A stretch of DNA of 64,000 bases, taken from contig CM036620.1 of assembly GCA_020746105.1 (NCBI GenBank), forward strand, positions 24,884,604 to 24,948,603. The letters are read 5' to 3'. The notes beneath the pieces are model-generated. The model was given only the letters and a program-made list of their open reading frames with translations. It searched no databases and was not told where the DNA came from. Positions 12,158-23,339 of this stretch are shown one piece after another. Within the stretch, counting starts at the first letter, position 1. Each line of letters opens with the position of its first letter. The DNA comes from Trogon surrucura (lineage: Eukaryota; Chordata; Aves; Trogoniformes; Trogonidae). Both the position numbers and the translations under genes were made by a program.

Positions 12158-15100
12158 GTGAACCTCCAAGGTTTCTACTGAAGGAAGGCCATTGTGCCTG
12201 CATGACCTTAAGCTCTGTGAAGTGCCACAGCTTGAGATCATACACCCTAAAGTGGTCCATTTGCTTTTTATGAAGTGCTTAAAAAATCAGTGTGTCTTTT
12301 GTATCTACGAATCACCTGAGGCTTGTCCAGATTTTCTATTCTTGTAGATGTTGATGTCCTCTGTACATAGGTATAGTTAAGAAGAACTTAGAACCAAGGT
12401 AAATGAGGTATATCATAACATTTGTAGAAGAGAACATAAGCATAAAATTGAGAAAATTTACTAGGTAGGCGGAAGGTGTCAATTTTTATGATTCCACATT
12501 ATGTATCATTACAATTCTACCCAGCTATTCATTCCTTGAAACTTGGTTAAAGTGCTAGATTTAAAGATTTATGGACTAGGTTCCTTACAAATATTAGTAT
12601 ATAATTATCTGTGACTTACAGGCAGACTATGACAAAACTCAGCCACTGTCATTTGTGCCTTGGAAACAAAAGGTCACGCAATATTTATATTTGCTTGAGT
12701 TTATGGTATCCTGAACACTTGAATTTGATGAAATGTAGTACAATAATATTTTTTGAAAATCACAATCATTCTTTGGGAATTGCAAGAATTTGCAGTCAGT
12801 TCCTGTGGATTCTAAGGTATCATAAAAAGATAGATCTGTATTATTATTTACAGATTTCTCAAGTAAACTAAAATTACAGAAGTCCTTGGTTTTTTGTTTC
12901 CTGCATAAAATGTAGCTGAGCTATAAAATATGTGAAGATGATGTGTTTGTTCCAGATGAACTCCCAGAATAAGCACAATGGATCCTGATCCACAACTCAG
13001 ATTAATAAATTTACAGCAAGGGAAATATAATGGCTGATCCCCTCACATGTTGAATTGCTGCCTTCTGACTTTCTTTCTTTTCCTTTTCCTGGAGGTTTTA
13101 TATTTTTTCACATTGGTAGTTTTCTCTTGAGTTACTCTTGCAACCACACATGCTCTCTTACCTACACATTAATGCACTAGCAACAACTCAACAGCTTCTT
13201 ACAGTAAAGGCAGATTATGCAGTGGATCTGCATAATCTGGGCCCTGGGTACCCAGTAGCTGAACAGCGCAAGACTGAACAAATATCAGGTTAAGCTACTG
13301 TTGAAGAAAATACCCGTAATGCAGACAATAACTAGTCCGTTGTATAAGGAAGCCTGCTTTGGAAACTCTGAATACTTTTAATTTGGTTGGGTGCTCCTTT
13401 CTGATCAAACTCTCAAAGAGAAAACCAGATCACACCTGTCACGCTTTTTGCACTGTACCTCCAGCACTTTGAAATGTTGGAAAATTTTCATCCATTCAGT
13501 TTTTATCTTGAGTTGAATTCATGCCATGCAGTACATTCAGGTGGTTCTTGTTCCCCTGCTCCTTTCTTCTCCCACTGCAGTCTCAAGATGTCCTCAGTCA
13601 CTCACTGATTCTCAGCTTATCCATCAGAGCCTGAAGTACCAAACTGTAGCTGGAGAGATAAAAACAGCAACGTCCTGTTGTTCACCAGCTTGGCAGGCCT
13701 CCCAGTCAGCCTTGCACAGGCTGCTCTTCCTGCCTGTGCTTGGAGTGCATCTCATGCAGTAATGGCATCAGGGCACCTTTGGCACGGCTTCAGTTGGCTA
13801 CTGTGAAGAAATGCTTTTACCGACAGTGTGTGACATGAATCAGAATCATGCTGTCCTACTTAAGGACTGGCATGGCTGGCCACCATTTCTCTGATTCTGT
13901 GCTCTAATCACCCCTCTGCATCCTTTCTCTTCACTCTACCGTGGTTTCTTGTCCCTTAGCACCAGTGGCTGGGCCAGCCACTCCCAGTCATAGGCTTGCC
14001 CTCTTTCCAGGAATATGTAGACACATGAACATGGCAGTCTTCTGGCCACTTAAGATGTGGTGGCACACACATATTCATCATCTTCCTTGCCAGAAAGATT
14101 TGTCAGAGTACTCGCTGCCATTGCCACCTTGAAATTTGCCCTCTCTTGGCATTTCCCCCTATTCGTTCGTAACTCCCTGCTGCCAGTCATTACTGCTGTC
14201 ACTGACATCACAGCTGAACAAAACATGACCCTAAACCTTGACATTTTTGTTTTTAGAGAGGTTAACTAGCAATAACACCAGCTGCAGAGAGCTATAGCTC
14301 CTTCACTCCTTTTTGGAGGCATGTCCTACTATTCTGGAAACAACAGGAAACAAGTTTTCCACTTCAGGAACCATATGTGTCTGCATTCTTGCTTGTAGTA
14401 CCACTGCCAGGCTCCAGCCCATGCTGTCTCTTAGTACGCCTTGATCACAAGAGTCATTCAGGAGGTCGGTATACACACACAGACCAAAGACACAGAACCC
14501 TGGCATACACAAATATCATCCCAATGCTGTTGTAGAAATTTATTCTAAAGTTTCTTCCAAGACTATATCTGCCCATAGAAGGCTGGTCCTTGGACATTGC
14601 TGCTGAGGAGCTCCCACAAATATCCTCTCAGTGCACCAAGGGCGATGTTGCCTGTTGTGCTTTCTGAGTGGATGTAAGATGCAGTGCAGTGTGGCATGTG
14701 ACCTAAACAGCATGTCCCACGTGGTTATTTGATCTTGCCAGAGCTGAATTTCATTCGTAACCAAAAAGTAACCCAATATTGCTTACGTTCTGGATCAATG
14801 ATAATGGAATGCCATAAAATTTGTATAATTCTCCTTTCTTTTCCATTTTCTATCAAATGTTTGTGATACTTATTATTTCACAAGACCTCAATGAACTTTA
14901 CAGGATTAATAGGTGTAACCCTGAACTGGTGTAAATTTTGATCATTCCACTGTAGTAGAAAAGCTACTTCGCTTTTCTGTGTCTAATCCATTTTAAGACA
15001 ACATGTTTACCTCAGAGGAAAACATACAACATTGACCAGACTTATGAATTGTCTCTTTGTCGAGGACCACTCAAAAATACTTTTTAAAAAAAGAACAAAG

Positions 15101-18100
15101 TCATGTTCCTATTCCTTGGAATTATTGTGTTTTAAGTGTAGAATCTCAGGGACTGTGAAGTTTTGCTATTGCAGATGTGTATGCGAAAGCGTGATTACTT
15201 AATGCATACTGCCACAGAGGGATCCCTCCTGCTACTGCAGAATATAACAACGTAAGTGAAATGAGGGGATGAGTCTTATGCAGAAGAGGAGTGGACATAG
15301 CTTGGGCAATAAGCCTTGATTCTTGAAAATACTTGTCAGCTAGGCTGATTTTTGTCTTTGGTGAGTAATGGCTTCAGTGCCTTGGCTGGTTTCCTAAAAC
15401 CATTCAGCAGGCATCCCTGGGAAGTGCCTCTTTAATCCAAGTCTTTTCTTCTCATCTGCAGACTGCCTTGGGATAGGTCTCAATTGGTTGTGGTTTGGGG
15501 GCCCTGGGTAAAAGTGTTCAGTGTCGGGAGGCTTTGTGCAAGACAGATGGCCCTTATTACAGATCTTTGCATTACAAATCGAATGTAACTGATCACATGA
15601 TGGGGGGTCTTGCTCTCGCTTTCTCCTTCCAGGCAGGTGTCCTTCGTATGGAGGTGGACTTTTAGGCTCTTTTCACAGCCAAAAGCATGGAAAAGTTACA
15701 GAACATGTGCTGCCACTTTTTGGCCCCTTTGGACCTAATGTTGCAGTCAGGGACACAGGGTAGTGTGCCCCTAAGAAGTTTAAGGTAAAATGAAGAAAAC
15801 TGCGAAACGGACAAAAAACTCCACATTCATCCATACATGCTGAGTTCAATCAATTCTCAGCAGTAATTTAACTCAGAGAAAAGTTGTTATCTGTATTTCA
15901 GCCTCTCTAAAGAAGAGTGGCTGTATACAAGATACTGTGTTTTGGGGCAACTGTATTTTATTTCAGTTTCACAAAAAGGGTTTTATGAATAGGTGAGCAG
16001 AGTGCTGTTTAGCAAACCCTATTTCTGTGGAGTGGCACCACTTACTAAACAATTAATCTTCTTTTACACAGTCTGTTTTTCTCCATTTTATTGTATTTCC
16101 TTTTTTTTTTTTTTTTTTAGTACTGGATGTTCCATTAAAGAGACAAGTTTCTGGTTTGGTGCTATGCTTCAGCTCATGACTGTGGCTCTGCTGCATGAAA
16201 TACTGCTGATATCCTCAGAATCAATGCATCCCTTAGATAATGTGGCTTTCCAGATTTTAATCTAGTTGGGTAGAGTTTCAATGTCTTTCTATCTTTTCTT
16301 GCTGGTACTCATTGCAGCACATTTAGCCCCAACAGATGGGAAATACTCTCACCACTTGTGGCTGCTGCGGTGTTATAAAACATTATGGAAAAGGGCTAGG
16401 AGGCTTAACGATAAAGATCAAATTGGGATTTTGTCCTATTTGCTGCCTTCTGCATGGATAAAGTATACAGAATGATTTGTGAAGTGATCAAAGACTGAAG
16501 GCTGTTGTCAGGTGTGTTCTTGTTTTTTAGCTCAGGTGATAGTCTTGGGAGCTGCCATATAGCATTACTATATATTCAATGTATGAAAATGCACTAAAGT
16601 AGGTGTTTTTTTGGTGGTCATTGTGAACATTTTTGCCATTCTTTTGTGTGCAAGTTCAAACTAGGACGTCAAATCTGGCCCTTAAAATTTCAAGAATTTC
16701 AGAGCTGAATTGAAATGTTAAGCTTGGTCCTATTTGTATCTGGTAATCTTGCCTACATCAGAGGGCATAAAGTTTTCTCCTTTATACTATTCTTCTCAAA
16801 CCCTAGGCAATATTTGCAACAATGTGAGCTTTGGAAAGTCATTCTTCTGTTTTACCTGATCCCTAATTACTTCAACCTACAGTAAAATGTCAGTCTATCT
16901 AATTATCTGGTTACTCTTCTCTTGGGTCTAATACAGCCTGCAGGTGCATACATTAATGTGGTTTGCAGGTCTGACTGACCCAGTGTGCCTTCCGTTTATT
17001 AGACTGGCCTTCTGCAAAGTTGGTCAAACCTCTTGTGTCTTCAAGACACTGTTATTAATTTGAACTCCATCAGACAAGGCTAGATCAAAAACTTCAGCAG
17101 GCTCCAGGGAATTGTGAGACTAAGGCTAGAGAATCTTATCTAGACCTAGAAAAAGTGTGTCCAATTAACTAGGTAAATCTTAGGTTTTGGGGCTTTTTTC
17201 AAAGTATCTGGACAATCTCATTCTGAGTTCTATGGTTTAAGTGATTTTGTGGAAGTAACGTACAAAAGCGAGCCTACTCCTTTGTTGCTCTTGTTGTAGC
17301 AATATTGCGTACCTGTAAGGAGTGTTTCAGTACATTTGGCTATTATTTTCTTGTTCTTTTACAACTTTTTTTGTTTTTTTTTTTAATATCTTGCTTCTAA
17401 ACCAACAGCTTTACACTGTCTTTATTTTAATACCTCTCAGAAGTAAATACAGTAGCTGCATTTAAATCAGCTGAAACTGTTAAAAATGCATCAGACCCTA
17501 ACAGGAACCTAAGCCAGTCCAGTTTAGGCTTGAGATGCAGCTCCTTATAATGAAACAAATGAGCAGGGAAGTGATGTTTCCAAATGTCTCTCCAACTTCA
17601 TATTTCTGCAGTGAATTCCTTGGATGGCTGTTACTATGTACAGAAAGAGGTACGCTGTGACGATCCAATAGTAGATACACACTCCATGTACAAACTACGA
17701 GTTAGCACAGGCGTACTGAAGAGCTGTGACTTGTGGGGAATGAACACAGCTTGAGCCTGTTGAAATGTTTGAGGATTCAAAAGTGCTGTGTTAAATTTGG
17801 AAGGACAGGAAAATATCTGTGCACTTCCTAATTTTGACCAGAAGAGGAAGTGGAAGTACTGTCATGAGAAATATCATTCCTACCACAGTTTTCAGCTGGC
17901 TGAGAGTACAGTAGAGCTTGTGCAAATCTACACTCCCAAAATTTAGTGAAGCTCTGCATGAAAAGTTTTTCTAAGCCTCCAAAGCATGGATAATTTCCTA
18001 TATACCATTCTGAATAATACACAAACCCAAACTGAAAGAGGAAAGGAGATCACCAAAGCTAATAACTGAAGATCATGAAAGCTAAAAATTTTGTGTTCTG

Positions 18101-18699
18101 TGTAAAACCTTGTGTTATGAGAGCCCAAACATTTGCCTGATCAATTCAAATTAGTATGCTCAACATGTAATAATCCATTTTAAACAATCAGGGAAACAGG
18201 TGTCCACTTAGCAGTGAATGTCTATATGATTTTTTGATCCCAGTAGGGACTTATGAAATTCCCAGTCCCAATCAGATAATTAATATCTAGCATATTATTC
18301 TTCCAGTGTGTCAGAGAATACCTTGTTCCTGTACAAAACACTACATGCCATAGATTTTGAAACAAAACTTTTTTCATCAGAAACCTTAGATTTTTTTTTT
18401 AATTGGAAAACCTGAAAAAATGATACTTCAAATCATTTTCACAGACAGCACTTCACCAAACTGAAATTTTAAGGTGTTTCTCCTTGCATATCTTATTGTA
18501 GTCTCCAGTCCGATTTTATGATCAGCCCTACTCATTTTGAAAAGCAAATGAATATGGGAAAACTACAAGCAGAAAATCAGAGGCTGAATATTAGTATTTC
18601 TTGTCCAATACTGATAGTGCATCATGCAGCATTGTAATACTAGGAATTATATAATAGGTTTGAAACTCAAGGCAGGGATGTTTTATAAGAGGTGAATCC
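12158..18699. other. unique noncoding DNA, no gene seen
   Basis: No transposon or gene is recognised. The stretch includes T runs near 16100-16118 and 17372-17382, and a slightly more GC-balanced part (13.5-14.7 kb) that still shows no exon-like open frame with a known domain. Open frames of 60-90 codons occur in several phases at once, which is expected by chance. Confidence 0.55.
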
Positions 18700-19480
18700 C
18701 ATATGACAAGGATAACCATTTCGTTTTAAACTTTTTTGCCGCATTTGAAATAAATATCTACTTACTTAGGGAAAGGCATATTACATTATTTATTCTCTAA
18801 CATGATGCCACTGCTTATGCAATGAAAACCTCCAACCAAATTGATAAGGGGAGCTGGAACAGTGAGGTGGGCATAGGCTAAGAGTGTCATATTCATTACA
18901 AATTTAGATGGTAGGATAACACCTTCCCAATGAGAAAAGCTGATGAGAAACCCTGGCCTTTATTAATGGGCCTCATGAGTCAATCTGCAGCAGTGATGTA
19001 TCATGCTCATTTAGGGAAATGATGTGCTCTGAAAATGCATTATTTTAAAGAGCAAGAGAGTGGATTGAAACAAGTGTATGCCATAAGGAAGCTCAAATCT
19101 CTCATGATGTATGCTGATTTTTGGGTGGTCCCCATTTGCACGGCTGTTTAAGCAAGCACTCTAAATGGAAATGCACTTGACATTTTTGTCACTAGCTGTA
19201 ATCAAACAGCATTAGAATTCAGCTGATCTCACAGAAGATGATTAAACAAATTTCTTGTTCGTTCCCCGTTCCTTTTAATGGGAAAATGGAGGGAGAAGAC
19301 ATGTTGATGAAAATGATCCCAGACGGAAAACAGAATCTTAAAATGAGCTTGGAGAGGAATGCCAATTTCCACCAGCCCCCTCTCCCTCCATCACTTTCTT
19401 AATGTAAGAATCCCATTACTGTATTATGTTAATAATCACAGAAGCCAGCATTTCGCCATGATTGTCAGGCATTCTTGCAG
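18700..19480. promoter_or_regulatory. candidate conserved noncoding block (weak)
   Basis: About 780 bases of complex, repeat-free sequence. Visible motif matches are a perfect AP-1 site TGAGTCA (18976-18982), an octamer-like ATTTGCA (19133-19139) and several ATTA/TAAT cores. Single motifs like these occur often by chance. The call rests mainly on the texture of the sequence: no simple repeats, no transposon, balanced use of short words. The role as an enhancer is inference only. Confidence 0.25.
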
Positions 19481-20357
19481 ACTAAATATTCAGTAAAAAG
19501 CCTTAGAATTTAGCCTTACACTGACAGTGTGCTAGGTGAGAGATGAGCAGAAAGTTACCACTAGTTTTCAGAGTGGCTGTATTCACACTTTTCTTATAGT
19601 GAGCGTAAACTCAGTAGTACCTGGTAGCTCTCTCAGTCAATAACATCTAAAGCACTGTGTGCCTTGCAGCACCCATGAAACTTCTGATTGAATTCTATGA
19701 GTAACTTAGACTCCAGTATCTGCTATAAAACACTAACTGGACTTCAGAAACTCTCTGGTTTCTAAAGCTTCAAAATCATGGCCTTGGGCTACAGCAGTTC
19801 TTGGGTTTCTTGTACAATACTTTGGGAGATATGTTTATTTTTCAGGGCATTAATTTACTTCAGTGAGTGTTTTTTTGCTGTTAATACCAGTGGGATCCTA
19901 GAGGGTGAATGTTGTCCTTGTCACACTGTGAAGACAGTAGGACAGAAGGAGGTTTTGCAGGGTTTTCTGAAGGCAGAGTTGGCATTCAACAAGTCTCCTC
20001 TGGGACTGTGGCTGTAGCATCTCTGCAGCTGGCAACATCTGGCTCCCTGCTTAGCTGCCACCAGAGCACTGTCATATGCATTGTACTGAAGGACACCAGC
20101 TGTATCAGCAGTTCCTTGGGCAAAATTCATTTTGCAGTGTAGGAGAGACTGATCTGGTCATTGTCACAATGTTTAGGACCAAGCCTTGTTTCTGAATCAG
20201 TTGACATGTGTATATGAGGGGAGGTTGGAGCAGAACCTTAATGTGTTCACAGAAAATGAAAACCAGAGAAGCTGCACAAGGGCGATGAAAACTATTATTG
20301 AGTTATGTCTGGATGGGAACACATGAGGGCACAGTAACAAGACAGATGCACATCTCT
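19481..20357. other. unique noncoding DNA, no gene seen
   Basis: Ordinary noncoding sequence leading up to a CR1 fragment. Overlapping open frames on both strands near 19.78-20.14 kb carry no recognisable domain. Confidence 0.55.
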
Positions 20358-20878
20358 ACCCCTGTACTTCACACTGGTGAGGCTGTACCTTGAATACTGT
20401 GTTCATTTTTGGGCCCCTCGCTACAAGAACGACACTGAGGTGCTGGAGAGTGTCCAAAGAAGGGCAACAAAGCTGATGAAGGGACTCGAGAACAAGTCTT
20501 ATGAAGAGTGGCTGAGGGAACTGGGGTTGTTTAGACTGGAGGAGAGGAGGCTCAGGGGAGAATTTAGTGCTCTCTACATGAAAGGAGGTCAGTCTCTTGT
20601 CCCAGATAAAAAGCCATAGGAAAAGAGGAAATGGCCTCAATTGTGCTAGGGGAAGTTCAGATTTGACATTAGGAAATATTTCTTCCCTGAAACAGTTGTA
20701 AAATACTGGAGCAGGCTGCCCAAGGAAGTGGTGGAGCGACCACCCCTGAGGTATTTAAACAACGTGTAGTTGTGGTGCTTAGGGATATAGTTTAGTGATG
20801 GACTTGGCACTGCTAGGTTAATAGTTGGACTAGATGGTTTTAAAGGTCTAAATAATTACAAAATTTTATGATTCTTCT
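20358..20878 (+). mobile_element. CR1 LINE, 3' fragment, decayed
   Basis: A 5'-truncated copy of a CR1 non-LTR retrotransposon. The translation begins near the end of the reverse transcriptase C-terminal domain, with [12 protein letters not shown] followed by [11 protein letters not shown] and [18 protein letters not shown], the same block seen in the other CR1 copies of this window. After about 20619 the frame is broken by stops and shifts, but the order continues: an RKYFFPETV-like stretch, WSRLPKEVVE, then the untranslated tail with the GGACTAGATGG core. It ends in a degraded ATTCTATG-type repeat near 20865-20878. It lacks the endonuclease and catalytic domain and cannot move. The 5' boundary is set by where CR1-like translation starts and may be off by tens of bases. 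Confidence 0.9.
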
Positions 20879-21169
20879 ATATTAGAGAAATAGGTCTGCC
20901 ATTTTCTCACCAGCAATGGCCTTCAGAGCAAGGACTGAAGGAGAAGAGTGGGATTTGAGCTACAATTTGTAGGACTGAGCAGAAGCTGGGCACGCCAGAG
21001 GGCTGGGACATGTCCGATAGTGGGGACTGAGGTCCCTGCCAGAGCACTAGGAGAGTGAGGCTAAGTGCAGCCCTGAGGGTTTGTAAATAAAGGAATTACA
21101 GGTTCCCCCCATGTCTTGCACACTGGTGAGGTCTATCACAGCTTCATTTGCAGGGGGTCCTGGTTCTTG
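20879..21169. other. noncoding spacer with AATAAA motif
   Basis: Noncoding sequence between the CR1 fragment and a GC-rich block. An AATAAA hexamer near 21086 is a possible polyadenylation signal, but no transcript unit can be tied to it. Confidence 0.5.
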
Positions 21170-21680
21170 ATGTCTCACTGCCCCTGCGGGACAGTGGGGA
21201 GGGCAGGAACCCTCAAGAACAGGGAAGGCTGAGGAGGGCTGCAGTCTCAGGGAGGAAGGCGAGATGGGGCACCCCTTGGGGGTGTGGTAGGCCCTTGCCT
21301 GGCTGAATTTCTCCTACTCCTCAAAATGAGGCAGCAAGGTGTGGGATGCCCCACACCTCTGCAGGCACTGTGGCAGGGAGTGCGGCCTCGCTCCTGCCTG
21401 GGCGGTAGCGGGGCAGCAGTACTGCCCCCACATGAGCCCCTGGCGGTATCCCCATTGCTCACCTGCTGCTAAAAAATGCCTGGAAAATTTTCTCTGGATG
21501 AGCACACAAGTCTGTTTTTTGTCAAAGTGATCTGAGGGGAAGAAGTGGATCTTTCACCTGCCCCCTCCAGAAGATGGTTTTCACAGACTTTCAGGAGATC
21601 TCTGAGGTAACTGACCGTGCGCTTCCCACCAACCTCCTCCCCGGCCGCCTTCCCGCCAAAGGCTCTCAAAGAAAGAAAAG
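21170..21680. other. GC-rich block, unexplained
   Basis: About 500 bases clearly richer in G+C than the surroundings, with clustered CpG (for example 21397-21415 and 21614-21656). Both strands hold overlapping open frames of 60-70 codons, as expected where AT-rich stop codons are scarce. None has a recognisable domain. It could be a small CpG-rich regulatory element, an exon of a noncoding RNA or an old repeat that I cannot place. Confidence 0.4.
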
Positions 21681-22129
21681 GACTTTGAAATCTGCTCTTA
21701 GAGCAGGTGAAATGAGAGCTGGCACAGCTACTTTAAGCGCTTGCAGGGAGGATGAAATTATTTTAGGAGGATAGCTCTCTGTTTAGCTAGAGACAAGACT
21801 GCTCTGCACAAAAATAAGAGAACATCATGTTAGCTGATCAGAGATCTGCCGAGCTTCGGGTTTCTAAAATTTAATTTTACCCAGTGCTAGACAAGACAAG
21901 TTTCCTGTCACAAAACCCAATACTTTGCCTTGGTGAGAGATGAGCCCTCCCAGTGCCCCTCACTAGTCCTGCTAGTCCTGCCCACTACCCTATCAGCAGT
22001 GGTTACTTCATCTATTCCCGCTGTCCGGTTGCCACCTCTGATTGCTGGCTGATGTAGTTGGAGCTATTCTGGTTTCCACCTATTTTCTCCAGGTTGTAGG
22101 AAAATATGGTAGGGTTTTTTTCTTTCTTC
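21681..22129. other. unique noncoding DNA, no gene seen
   Basis: Noncoding sequence grading back to AT-rich composition, with nothing recognised. Confidence 0.5.
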
Positions 22130-22154
22130 TTTTTTTTTTTTTTTTTTTTTTTTT
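22130..22154 (+). repeat. poly(T) tract, 25 bp
   Basis: A run of 25 thymines preceded by a pyrimidine-rich TTTTTTTCTTTCTTCT-like stretch and followed by CCCC. It is a simple low-complexity tract. No retrotransposon attached to it on the minus strand is recognisable. Confidence 0.95.
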
Positions 22155-23339
22155 CCCCTGGCATTTCATTTTCTTGTTGCTGTTCTTTAAAGATAAACTA
22201 TGAAATGTCTGTTACTCACCTCAGCTCCCAGAACAGCTCCAGAAATGTCACTCTATTCTCTTAGGACAGATATACTGTAGAAGTAATCATTTGCATTTAC
22301 ATAGTACTTGTCATCCCAGAAACTCTAAGCACTTAACAAACTCACTAATTTTATATATATTGATTGCAGCTATAGGATTTATGCTGGAAGATCCTCGTTA
22401 AAGGTTCCATTGAAATCAACTGAGTGTTGCATGATCATGACAGCTATATCTGATTACTGTTTTGGGGACCCTGATATCCAAATGTCTACAGCTCCTCTAT
22501 GAAGCAAGTACTGAATATTTCATTACTCTTTATGTTGCTTTTGGGGAAACCAAGTTGCAGCATGTTCGTGGAACAAATCTCGATTTACACAGTGTTTGTA
22601 GCAGAACCAGGACCAGAATTTTTGTCTTTGTTCTTCAGACTGTTGCTCCAGCTGCTCAACTTCTTTGTGGTAAGACATTTAGAAAAACACACTTTTGCTT
22701 AGTCTGATCGCTGTATATTGCCCATGCTTGAAGGGTCAGATCCTAAAGTCCTCCTCCTCTACTCTTCTGATGAAACTGCACAGGTTTGCTCAACTTTGTT
22801 AGAACTGAATGAATGTTAGCGAAGGCAGACAATGGTCCTTTGTGATTATTAGTAAACCTATTACCTACGCAAAAGAGTAAGATGAGTTCGTCAGGCAATT
22901 GCATGCCTGGGCAAGGTTGTGTTACTTACCCTACAGAGAACAATCTTTTCATTGGTGCTATTTTGGTCCAGACTATTCTTAGACAGTGTGAGCTCTGTAA
23001 TGATCAAAACAGATCTGATGAAAAAAGCTCGCAGGGTATGCAGTACTAGTTTTGACTAGTCTAATTTTGTTTTGGGTAGGAAACAACTGGAAAAAGATGA
23101 GCAAGTGTATGTTTTTATCTAGTCTTTTAGCAGAGTCAGACACCATTTCTGTGTTGTCAGAACCCAGATAATTATCATTGTTTTGAAGTTGGTGTAAGTT
23201 AAAAAAATGTATTTAAGCTAATACTTGAAAAAATGAAGTATCCTGTCAATGTTGACTGATCCTTTTTTTTTTTTCCCTGATCAGTGCCGTCCTGTTACCA
23301 CACTCAGAAGAGCTGAGGAAGTTTCTTGTTTTATCTTAG
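22155..23339. other. unique noncoding DNA, no gene seen
   Basis: Noncoding sequence upstream of the young CR1 copy. Two overlapping open frames near 22462-22707 have no recognisable domain and are probably chance. Confidence 0.55.

Noticed and set aside
21247-21530. Several 60-70 codon frames in the GC-rich block
   Set aside because: They overlap in four phases at once, as expected from few stop codons in GC-rich DNA.
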